Below, piece by piece: positions 7,611-14,009 of a stretch of DNA of 15,211 nucleotides. The notes beneath the pieces were generated by a model. That model saw only the letters and a program-made list of their open reading frames with translations, was not told the origin of the DNA and made no database searches. Origin of the DNA: Nitrospirota bacterium (GTDB lineage Bacteria > Nitrospirota_A > Leptospirillia > Leptospirillales > Leptospirillaceae). Location: the NCBI GenBank assembly GCA_021802325.1, contig JAKAAM010000020.1, positions 1-15,211 of the forward strand, read 5' to 3'. How positions within the stretch are numbered: position 1 is the first letter of the stretch; each line of letters starts with the position of its first letter. The translations under genes were made by a program, and so were the position numbers.

Positions 7611-8206
7611 GACCTTGCTTCTATGCCGATATCCGGATCAGAAACGGGGCGACCGTCGGGAAGGGGGGCATCGGCACCCTTCCCGTGGCCACCCGCCTGT
7701 TTTCCGTGCTTCATGGAATTTTTCGTTCCCACCCGGGACGATTCGCCTTGGGATTCCCCCTCATGATCGAGGGGGAGTTCCGGCATCCTGGCCATGTGTT
7801 TCGGGTGTTCTTCGAGTCTGAAGACGAGTGGAGGGAGATCCTTTGGAAAGAACTCAACCAAAACGAGCGGATCGGGGCTTTCGTTTTTCTCCCCGAGACG
7901 CCGAAAAAGGTTCCTGTCTCATTTTCCGGCCCGTGGATCGAATATTCCCGTTTCCGGGTTCCGACACAAAAATCGTGTTCTCCTCGTGAAGAGGCTCCGA
8001 TGGGATGGACGCCGTCTTCTCTCCGGGAAAAGCGTTTGGAGCGGGCGGAACAGTTTCCGTTCTTCCGACTGCACAGCAAATCCACGGGGGAGCGGTTCAG
8101 CCTTCACGTCGCCCGGCGGGAGGGGCATCCGACGTCCGAGTGTTTTCCTGATTCCTTTGGCCTCTCGCGAGGCCAGAACTCCTTCGCTTTGCCGATGGAG
8201 CCGTGA
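7607..8206 (+). CDS. csy4: Type I-F CRISPR-associated Csy4 (Cas6f), crRNA-processing endoribonuclease
   Basis: The protein has 199 residues. It cuts the CRISPR transcript at the base of each repeat hairpin and stays bound to the 3' end of the crRNA. Family features are YADIRIR (6-12), the catalytic histidine H36 in SVLHGIF (equivalent to H29 of Pseudomonas Csy4), and PFFRLHSKSTGERFSLHV (151-168). That last segment carries the serine/threonine/phenylalanine set (S157, S159, T160, F164) corresponding to the LRSQSTGQHF motif. A glycine-loop end, FGLSRGQ (184-190), matches YGLSKGG. The start is an ATG in an ATGA overlap with csy3, preceded by GGAG. The region that should be the arginine-rich, stem-binding helix (about 119-133) reads TQKSCSPREEAPM in this frame, with only one Arg. 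The neighbouring frame over the same bases is Arg/Lys-rich, which suggests a compensated frameshift or sequence error (see findings). Confidence 0.92.
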   Translation: MRPCFYADIRIRNGATVGKGGIGTLPVATRLFSVLHGIFRSHPGRFALGFPLMIEGEFRHPGHVFRVFFESEDEWREILWKELNQNERIGAFVFLPETPKKVPVSFSGPWIEYSRFRVPTQKSCSPREEAPMGWTPSSLREKRLERAEQFPFFRLHSKSTGERFSLHVARREGHPTSECFPDSFGLSRGQNSFALPMEP

Positions 8207-8207
8207 A

Positions 8208-9146
8208 ATGAGGGAAGCGGTCAAGCCCCGACAGATCCTGCTCTCTAAACGGGCGAACGTGTTCTATCTGGATCACGTCAAGGTTCTCGTGAAGGACGAC
8301 CGGGTGGTTTACCTGACGGAAGAGGGAGACATCGGACGTTTCTATAATATTCCGGAACGCAACACGATCTTTATTCTCCTGGGAAAGGGAAGTTCCCTGA
8401 CCGATGCGGCGGCCCGGCGGCTGGCGGACTCCAACATTGTCGTCGGATTCGTCGGCAATGGCGGGTCGCCGCTTTTTTCTTCCGTCGATTACGTCTTTCT
8501 GACGCCTCAGTCGGAATACCGCCCTACAGAATACATGCAAGCCTGGATGCGGATGTGGCTCGACGAGGACAAGCGATTGTCCGTGGCGAAAATCTTCTTT
8601 GAGACTCGCCTCCGGTGGACGCTTCAAAGCTGGTCGTCTTTGTCTTTTCTCAAGATGAGGAATGTTGTTTTGACGGAGCCAGAAATCGGGTATTCTCTCC
8701 GGAAGGCGGAGAAGGCATCCGATACCGGACACCTGCTGTCGATCGAAGCGGAATGGGCCAAGAACCTTTACGGAAAACTGGCACGAGGATTCGATCTGTC
8801 CGATTTTACCAGAAACGAGGGGCAGGGGCGTCGGGAATCCCTGAGCGATCGGGCCAACAGTTATCTCGATCACGGGAATTATATCGCCTATGGGTACGCT
8901 GCGTCGGCTCTGAACGTGCTTGGGATTTCCTATGCGCTTCCCGTCATGCACGGGAAGACGCGGCGCGGGGCCCTCGTGTTCGATGTGGCGGATCTCTATA
9001 AAGACGCCTTCGTTTTGCCTTCAGCGTTCCAGGCGGCGACAAGCTGTGAACGCGATCAGGACTTCCGTGACGACCTGATCGATTTCTTCCAGTCGAAGAT
9101 GGTTCTTGACGACATCATCGAGACCATCAAAAAAGTCGTCTCGTAA
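8208..9146 (+). CDS. cas1: Type I-F CRISPR-associated Cas1 integrase
   Basis: The protein has 312 residues. The start is the ATG at 8208, two bases after the csy4 stop, with GGAG at 8197-8200 at good spacing; the open frame itself extends upstream inside csy4. I-F Cas1 signatures are ILLSKRANVFYLDHVKVLV (10-28), LTPQSEYRPTEYMQAW (98-113), SYLDHGNYIAYG (218-229) and VMHGKTRRGALVFDVADLYKD (246-266). The metal-binding residues E180, H248, D259 and D262 correspond to the catalytic E/H/D set of the Pseudomonas enzyme, so it should be active. It joins new spacers into the leader end of the array with the Cas2 part of Cas2-3. In most I-F loci cas1 comes first, directly before cas2-3. Here it is the last gene of the csy operon and lies next to the leader. 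Confidence 0.96.
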   Translation: MREAVKPRQILLSKRANVFYLDHVKVLVKDDRVVYLTEEGDIGRFYNIPERNTIFILLGKGSSLTDAAARRLADSNIVVGFVGNGGSPLFSSVDYVFLTPQSEYRPTEYMQAWMRMWLDEDKRLSVAKIFFETRLRWTLQSWSSLSFLKMRNVVLTEPEIGYSLRKAEKASDTGHLLSIEAEWAKNLYGKLARGFDLSDFTRNEGQGRRESLSDRANSYLDHGNYIAYGYAASALNVLGISYALPVMHGKTRRGALVFDVADLYKDAFVLPSAFQAATSCERDQDFRDDLIDFFQSKMVLDDIIETIKKVVS

Positions 9147-9253
9147 AAAGTTATAGATATCCATATCTTATGGAAGGAGGGCGGAACGAAGGTTTTGGGA
9201 AGGGATTTCGAGGAATCTCTTGTCGCTTCTGGAAAAGCGTCGGATTGTGTGCG
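9147..9253 (+). promoter_or_regulatory. CRISPR leader
   Basis: These 107 bases separate the cas1 stop from the first repeat. The far end of the array carries the degenerate repeats, so the leader must be on this side, and the repeat orientation agrees. The leader contains a perfect dyad, AGATAT-CC-ATATCT (9155-9168). I find no good match to the IHF consensus and no convincing promoter boxes, so transcription could partly read through from the cas1 operon. The plus-strand open frame through the leader and the first repeats has no sign of being a gene. Confidence 0.7.
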
Positions 9254-10721
9254 GTTATCCACCGTGTAGGTGGCTTAGAAGAAAGACCGGCCCCCCTCAT
9301 TAAAGATTGTTTTGTTATCCACCGTGTAGGTGGCTTAGAAGATTCCGTCGGTGAGCAGGATTGATTTCATGATGTTATCCACCGTGTAGGTGGCTTAGAA
9401 GATAATTTCGTCATCATCATAATCCTTAAATTTGTTATCCACCGTGTAGGTGGCTTAGAAGTTCAGCACTACCTCATTTCCTCTCCGCATTCCGTTATCC
9501 ACCGTGTAGGTGGCTTAGAAGGGGATCTCTCTCTCCCAAGATATCGCCGGAGTGTTATCCACCGTGTAGGTGGCTTAGAAGCTTGAAAGAACCCGTGACC
9601 ACCGCTCCATGGCGTTATCCACCGTGTAGGTGGCTTAGAAGTGAACCGTCCCTCCTGATCCTCCTACTTTAACGTTATCCACCGTGTAGGTGGCTTAGAA
9701 GTGTCAGAAAGAAAGTGGCGAAATGGGCATATCGTTATCCACCGTGTAGGTGGCTTAGAAGCACATCGACCCCTCCATTTTTCGGGAGCCGGAGTTATCC
9801 ACCGTGTAGGTGGCTTAGAAGTTCCATCTCCTTTTCTAATTCCTGTTCGTAGAGTTATCCACCGTGTAGGTGGCTTAGAAGCACGTCCAGCCGTCCTCCG
9901 ACTTCCAGACTTCGTTATCCACCGTGTAGGTGGCTTAGAAGAAAACTGGAATCTCGTGGCCAACACCGTGAAAGTTATCCACCGTGTAGGTGGCTTAGAA
10001 GCATGCGACCTGGATGCGGCAGGTGATGGACGCGTTATCCACCGTGTAGGTGGCTTAGAAGTCTCCGAACGAGGGACATGCGGCCTCCGGGTTGTTATCC
10101 ACCGTGTAGGTGGCTTAGAAGTCCTTTCGATGATGGGCGCCCCCTCCTCTATTGTTATCCACCGTGTAGGTGGCTTAGAAGAGAGGTCCGCTTTAAGCCG
10201 GTCGTGGTACTCTGTTATCCACCGTGTAGGTGGCTTAGAAGTTATAGCCCTTCACCTTGTTCTGCTTCCCGTAGTTATCCACCGTGTAGGTGGCTTAGAA
10301 GACGCTCCGGGGCTACGAATCCGCGATCAAGGTGTTATCCACCGTGTAGGTGGCTTAGAAGCTACGGATTGCTCAAGGTGATGGCCTGTACCGGTTATCC
10401 ACCGTGTAGGTGGCTTAGAAGGAAACCGAGAGCGTGTCCGAGGCTTCAAGAGTGTTATCCACCGTGTAGGTGGCTTAGAAGGTCGAGGAAAGTGTCGCCC
10501 CGGCGAGCAGGGCGTTATCCACCGTGTAGGTGGCTTAGAAGTTCAACGTCTCCGGGCCGAGCTCGACGGTGGCGTTATCCACCGTGTAGGTGGCTTAGAA
10601 GTCAAGGCGGTCCAGACCCTGCGGAAACAATACGTTATCCACCGTGTAGGTGGCTTAGAATAGTTGAAGCTGATCTGGATGGCGTTCCCCCGGGTTATCC
10701 ACCGTGTAGGTGGCTCCATTA
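9254..10721 (+). CRISPR. Type I-F CRISPR array: 25 repeats of 28 bp, 24 spacers of 32 bp
   Basis: Repeats start at 9254 and recur every 60 bases without exception to 10694. Each 28-base repeat begins GTTAT, then has a hairpin with stem CCACC/GGTGG and loop GTGTA (repeat bases 6-20), and ends CTTAGAAG, which would be the 8-nt 5' handle after Csy4 cleavage. The geometry is identical to Pseudomonas and Escherichia I-F repeats (stem CTGCC/GGCAG, same loop, handle CTAAGAAA). Repeats 1-23 are identical, repeat 24 (10634-10661) has its last base changed to T, and repeat 25 is degenerate. All 24 spacers are 32 bases, with no duplicates. Spacers number upward from the leader-proximal one at 9282-9313. 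Several read as protein-coding fragments, for example spacers 12, 19 and 23, but no source can be named. Because 60 is divisible by three, open frames run through the array; these are not genes. Confidence 0.99.
10694..10721 (+). repeat. Terminal degenerate CRISPR repeat
   Basis: The first 22 bases match the consensus, and the last six (CCATTA in place of TAGAAG) do not. The CCACC-GTGTA-GGTGG hairpin is complete, so Csy4 could still cut here and define the 3' end of the last crRNA. Decay at this end marks it as leader-distal. Confidence 0.9.
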
Positions 10722-10834
10722 GGCCGATCCGGGAATGGATTCATATGGGCGGTCAGTAACACCGATCAAGAATGAGAAACCGTCCTCAGCCAGGTTTCAG
10801 CACAAACACGCTCTAACGCGATAGTTTTCGATGA

Positions 10835-11088
10835 GCTTGGTCCACTTTTTCCCTTTTGGGGGGAAGAGAGTTTCTCCCCCTTCCAGAGCGGGTCACCAAT
10901 CAAGAAAGGATGCCAACAGAGAATTGGGGAGGATTCATTGACGGGGTGAAAAAAAAGGCGATATTCTCGAAAAATACCTGAAGCTCTCTCCGTATGTTTT
11001 GGTGAAGAGGGCCAACTGGCCCAACGTTCGGACCATCTTGGAATCCAGGTTTCCAAAATCCGGAGACCTCCTAAGGTCCAAATCCTGA
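10835..11088 (+). pseudogene. Possible small gene remnant in two frames joined at an A AAA AAG run
   Basis: An open frame from 10835 (after the TGA at 10832) includes LPERVTNQER, then MPTENWGGFIDGVKKK, and ends at a TGA at 10979-10981. A second frame, offset by -1, continues GDILEKYLKLSPYVLVKRAN, then WPNVRTILESRFPKSGDLL, to a TGA at 11086-11088. The frames meet at eight A residues (10949-10956). In the first frame the codons are AAA AAA AAG, so the heptamer A AAA AAG (10951-10957) sits in the classical slippery register. The joined product would be about 85 residues. It looks protein-like but I recognise no family. It may be a pseudogene with a homopolymer indel, a transposase tail, or a real frameshifted gene. 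Confidence 0.3.
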
Positions 11089-11094
11089 GGAGGT
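11065..11094 (+). promoter_or_regulatory. Candidate Shine-Dalgarno-sequestering RNA switch before ldhA
   Basis: The strong Shine-Dalgarno of ldhA lies in AGGAGGT (11088-11094), four bases before the ATG. An exact complement, ACCTCCT, lies at 11066-11072, giving a 7-bp stem with a 15-base loop. A competing 5-bp hairpin, GACCT (11065-11069) with AGGTC (11074-11078), uses the same left arm. The two structures cannot coexist, so translation could be switched. No ligand-binding domain is recognisable. Confidence 0.35.
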
Positions 11095-11097
11095 AAG

Positions 11098-12087
11098 ATG
11101 AAGTGTCTTGTCACCAGCGCCCGTCCCTATGACCGTGAGGCCCTCGATCAGGCCAACGAGGGACGCCATGAGCTGACCTATGTTGAGGCCTCCTTGAGCC
11201 GGGAGACGGCCGGGATGGCTCGGGGCTTTGCCGCGGTGTGCCCCTTCGTGGACGACTGTCTCGATGCGGAGATGATCGACACTCTTTTCCAGGGGGGAAC
11301 CCGACTTCTGGCTCTTCGGAGCACCGGGTACAACCATGTGGATCTCTCTGCCGCCTCCCGACATGGGATGGCCGTCATGCGGGTGAAGGAGTATTCCCCC
11401 CAGTCTGTGGCGGAGTTTGCTGTGGGGATGATGCTGACGCTCAACCGCCGTTTGCATCGGACCTGGGCCCGGGTCAGGGACGGAAACTTCCTCCTCGACG
11501 GCCTTCTGGGATTCGACATGTACGGAAAGACCGTAGGGATTCTGGGGACAGGACGGATCGGATTGGCCCTGGCCCGGATACTCAACGGGATGGGCTGCCG
11601 TCTTCTGGGGTTCGACAGTCGCCCGAATCCCGACTGTGAAGCCCTCGGAATGGCCTACCTTCCGCTCGAGGATCTCCTTCGGCAGAGTCAGATCGTGAGT
11701 CTCCACCTTCCCCTGAACGACACGACCTTCCATCTGATGAATGCGGCCCGTCTGGCCCTCCTCCCGCGCGGGGCCATGGTCATCAACACCAGCCGCGGCG
11801 GGCTTGTGGAGACCTCGGCCCTGATCGCGGCGCTCAAGTCGGGGCAGGTGGGATATGCCGGACTCGATGTCTATGAAGCGGAAGCCTCCCTCTACTTCCG
11901 GAACCATGCCGAGGAGGTCATTGCCGACGACAGCTTCGAGCGGCTCCTCTCCTTCCCCAATGTCCTGGTGACGGGCCATCAGGCCTTCTTTACCCGGGAG
12001 GCGCTGGACGTCATCGCCCGGACGACCATCGGCAACCTTTCGGATTTCGAGGCGGGGCGTTCCAGCGAGAACGTTCTGGCCCCTTAA
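11098..12087 (+). CDS. ldhA: D-lactate dehydrogenase, D-isomer 2-hydroxyacid dehydrogenase family
   Basis: The protein has 329 residues, the size of fermentative D-lactate dehydrogenases. It reduces pyruvate to D-lactate with NADH in the cytoplasm. It is collinear with E. coli LdhA from MKCLVTSARPYD to the end: AVCPFVDD, ALRSTGYNHVDL (72-83), EFAVGMMLTLNRRLHRTWAR (106-125), MYGKTVGILGTGRIG (141-155, the NAD-binding Rossmann motif), and FDSRP with D173 expected to set NAD preference. It also has NTSRGGLVET with the substrate-binding R233, LDVYEAE with E260, and VTGHQAFFT with the catalytic H294. All key residues are present. The ribosome site is very strong (AGGAGG). It lies 376 bases after the array, in the same direction but with no sign of a functional link to it, and converges on the sirtuin gene with 24 bases between the two stops. 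Other 2-hydroxyacid substrates cannot be excluded. Confidence 0.9.
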   Translation: MKCLVTSARPYDREALDQANEGRHELTYVEASLSRETAGMARGFAAVCPFVDDCLDAEMIDTLFQGGTRLLALRSTGYNHVDLSAASRHGMAVMRVKEYSPQSVAEFAVGMMLTLNRRLHRTWARVRDGNFLLDGLLGFDMYGKTVGILGTGRIGLALARILNGMGCRLLGFDSRPNPDCEALGMAYLPLEDLLRQSQIVSLHLPLNDTTFHLMNAARLALLPRGAMVINTSRGGLVETSALIAALKSGQVGYAGLDVYEAEASLYFRNHAEEVIADDSFERLLSFPNVLVTGHQAFFTREALDVIARTTIGNLSDFEAGRSSENVLAP

Positions 12088-12111
12088 GGTTTCTCTTCCT
12101 TCCCCCCTTCA

Positions 12112-12948
12112 TCACGCCTTTTCCAAAGCTGAAATTCCAAAAGATCCGGCGATGAGACGAATCCCTTCCAGTGCACCCAGGGGAAGGGAGATGTCGTGAG
12201 GGCGCGAGGTCTCCGGCTCCCGGGGGTTGAGGCGAAGAAGCGGAACTCCCAGCGATTCTCCGAAGTGCCGGACGGTGGGAACGGCGGTACCGGCACCGAT
12301 TTCGATAACGGCCAGTCGGGAACAGCTCTCCCGCCATGCCTGCCATCGGAGTGACTGTTCCCGGGTGCGTTCCGGGTTCCATCCCCCATCGCCAAACATG
12401 AGAATGTTGGGTCGGGCGAGGCCGCCACAGGCAGGGCAGCGGGGAAGCTCGGAGCGAAGGCGGACCCGTTGGGTATCGACCTCGGGAACAAGGCTGTCGG
12501 CGGACCAGATGAGTCCCCGGCAGTCGTTGAAGCATTGCAGGTGATGGATCGATCCGTGGCATTCCAGGACCCTGTCCTCGGGGTATCCGGCTTTGGTAAA
12601 CTGTCCGTCGACGTTGCTGGTGAAGACGAAGATCCCTCGGGGGACCCGGGAGGCGATCCGGAGGAGGAGGGAGAAGCCGTCATGGGGACGGGTCTTCCGA
12701 TAAATGGTGAGCCGGTGTCCATAGAATCCCCAGGCCAGTCTCGGATCCCTTTCGAAGCTTTGGGGGGAGGCCATCTCTTCAAAGGAGAGGCGGGCCTGTC
12801 CCAGGGCCGGATAGGCCTTCCAGAAGCCCTGGGGGCCCCGAAAGTCAGGAAGCCCGGAGTCAATTCCCATGCCGGCACCCGCCGTCAGGACAATGCCGTC
12901 GACATTGTCAAAAAATGATGCGAATGTCTGAGGTGAGGGGGAGGGCAT
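12112..12948 (-). CDS. Sir2-family NAD-dependent protein deacylase (sirtuin)
   Basis: The protein has 278 residues. Sirtuin motifs in order: GAGMGIDSGLPDFRG (24-38, NAD-binding), TSNVDGQFTKAG (110-121), in which N112 and D114 take the places of the family's TQNxDxLH set with Gln in place of His, and ECHGSIHHLQC with the catalytic H131. Zinc cysteines C139, C143, C171 and C174 follow (QCFNDC and CPACGG). GAGTAVPT (218-225) and LRLNP (238-242) complete the Rossmann part. The enzyme would remove acyl groups from lysines using NAD and release nicotinamide. The start is supported by AAGGAG five bases upstream of the ATG. No extra N-terminal nuclease or effector domain is present, so it resembles a regular deacylase rather than a fused defence Sir2. 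About 209 bases separate it from the divergent methyltransferase gene. The exact sirtuin class is not assignable by eye. Confidence 0.9.
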   Translation of the reverse strand: MPSPSPQTFASFFDNVDGIVLTAGAGMGIDSGLPDFRGPQGFWKAYPALGQARLSFEEMASPQSFERDPRLAWGFYGHRLTIYRKTRPHDGFSLLLRIASRVPRGIFVFTSNVDGQFTKAGYPEDRVLECHGSIHHLQCFNDCRGLIWSADSLVPEVDTQRVRLRSELPRCPACGGLARPNILMFGDGGWNPERTREQSLRWQAWRESCSRLAVIEIGAGTAVPTVRHFGESLGVPLLRLNPREPETSRPHDISLPLGALEGIRLIAGSFGISALEKA

Positions 12949-13157
12949 GGAGGCTCCTTGCGGGTCGCCATGGTCGGCATGATGGTGGGGCCCGGTCTCT
13001 CTCGGGAGGGACGGGACGATGGGTGAGGGGGCGAGAGGTGGCCCCTCGACCTCCCGGCGTTGTCATGGCCTTTCCTGTTGTACTGTGGCGAAAAAAGGAA
13101 ATCAACCGCCTTCACGCAGGCGTCACCCTGGCGGAGAAGCGAGAGGGACGATCAGAC

Positions 13158-14009
13158 ATGGGAAAGGAGCAGGAGTTGGCGAGAGGGGAGAGTCAGCGGG
13201 AGGGGATCCGTCACGGTTGGGAGAGGGCGGCTCCCTCTTACCGCGAGGGCTTTGGAAGGGCTCTGGCCGAAATCTCCCACGCCTTGGCCAACATGCTTCC
13301 CTCGCCCCCTCCGGAGCCGGTGCTTGACCTGGCGTGCGGTCCGGGGACAGCCATGGCGGCCGTTGATCGCCATCATGGACCTGTCCTAGCGGTGGGGTGC
13401 GACTTCTCCCATGCCATGGCGGGATTCGCCCGAAAGGTCATCGGCACGGGACATGGCGTGGTGGCCGACCAGGATCGCCTCCCCTTTGCTCCGGAAACGT
13501 TTGGGACGGTGGTCTCCTCCATGGGAACCATCTTTTCGAAAGATCCCGAGGCCCAGCTTTCCGGCATTTCCCTGATCCTGAAAAATGGAGGCCATTTTGC
13601 CTTCTCGGCATGGGGAGAGCCCCATGAAACCGCCCTCGGAGAGGTCTCCCGAAGGATCGTCGGCCTGTGGCCCTACCCGATGTCCCAGACGATGCCGCCC
13701 TTGGAGACGCCCTATTCCCGAGGGAGGAGCCCTTGGCTGGATCAGGCGGCGAGGAAGGCTCACCTTGACGTGCGTTCCGTGACCTCCCATTGGCTCGTTT
13801 TTCGTTTTGCCGACAGGATGGAGGCCGCCCGGTCCCTGTCCGGAACCGGGCGTCTGGCCCTTCTCACGGGGGGAGACCCGGAGAAGGAGCGGGAACTTTT
13901 TGAGATTGCCATGGAAGCCTTCCGTCCGCATGAGGATCCGCGAACGGGGCGGGTGGAGCTCTCCAATCGCTACCATCTGTTCCATCTTGTTCGAACGTTC
14001 TTCCCGTGA
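13158..14009 (+). CDS. Class I SAM-dependent methyltransferase
   Basis: The protein has 283 residues from the ATG at 13158. VLDLACGPGTA (55-65) is the glycine-rich SAM-binding motif I. D82 in VGCDFSHAM should contact the ribose, and VVADQDRLPFAPETFGTVVS (101-120) corresponds to motifs II-III of the UbiE/Methyltransf_11 type. LKNGGHFAFSAWGEP (141-155) is the usual post-strand segment. The substrate is unknown. The start is uncertain. AGAGGGA sits about ten bases upstream of this ATG, while the open frame extends back to 12915 and another ATG lies at 13065, but the upstream residues are Arg/Gly-rich and do not look like a methyltransferase N-terminus. The stop overlaps the photolyase start in a GTGA, so the two genes are very likely translated together. 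No specific tie of this methyltransferase to DNA repair is visible in its sequence. Confidence 0.85.
   Translation: MGKEQELARGESQREGIRHGWERAAPSYREGFGRALAEISHALANMLPSPPPEPVLDLACGPGTAMAAVDRHHGPVLAVGCDFSHAMAGFARKVIGTGHGVVADQDRLPFAPETFGTVVSSMGTIFSKDPEAQLSGISLILKNGGHFAFSAWGEPHETALGEVSRRIVGLWPYPMSQTMPPLETPYSRGRSPWLDQAARKAHLDVRSVTSHWLVFRFADRMEAARSLSGTGRLALLTGGDPEKERELFEIAMEAFRPHEDPRTGRVELSNRYHLFHLVRTFFP

Larger units (their letters stand above)
10722..11097. other. Gene-free stretch between the CRISPR array and ldhA
   Basis: This 376-base region holds no intact gene I can name. It contains a possible gene remnant in two plus-strand frames (described separately), a G-run/C-run pair around 10858-10880 (GGGGGGAA, GAGAG, TTTCTCCCCC) that could fold imperfectly but lacks a T-run on either strand, and the regulatory hairpins before ldhA. 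A 96-codon minus-strand open frame (10766-11056) has no ribosome site and no family resemblance and is not called. No clear terminator for the CRISPR transcript is visible. Confidence 0.6.

Noticed and set aside
10499..10513. The last 15 bases of spacer 21 match cas2-3 exactly (3084-3098), 18 of 20 with two mismatches, hinting at self-targeting or autoregulation.
   Set aside because: The match is at the 3', PAM-distal end of the spacer, while type I seeds are at the 5' end, and the rest of the spacer does not align. In GC-rich DNA a 15-base match is plausible by chance.
228..10721. An entirely new CRISPR type or a transposon-encoded I-F3 system.
   Set aside because: All six canonical I-F proteins, including an active-looking Cas2-3 and Cas1, are present. 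No TniQ, tnsA, tnsB or tnsC genes are seen, and Csy1 and Csy2 are separate genes.
9664..10722. Long open frames through the array on both strands encoding repeated peptides such as VIHRVGGLE, YPPCRWLR or KPPTRWIT.
   Set aside because: They arise because the 60-base repeat-plus-spacer period is divisible by three and the repeat lacks stops in these frames. There are no ribosome sites or gene-like composition.
10855..10882. G-run/C-run inverted repeat as a transcription terminator after the CRISPR array.
   Set aside because: The stem has a bulge and no T-run follows on either strand.
10766..11056. A 96-codon minus-strand open frame after the array.
   Set aside because: It has no Shine-Dalgarno and no recognisable domain, and it overlaps a more protein-like plus-strand reading.
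13060..13086. TTGTCA followed by TACTGT as a promoter for the methyltransferase.
   Set aside because: The spacing of 15 is short and the -10 match is poor, so the evidence is too weak to annotate.
12915..13157. Upstream extension of the methyltransferase open frame (starting at 12915 or 13065).
   Set aside because: The extension overlaps the start of the divergent sirtuin gene, is Arg/Gly-rich and does not resemble a methyltransferase N-terminus. The ATG at 13158 has a usable ribosome site.
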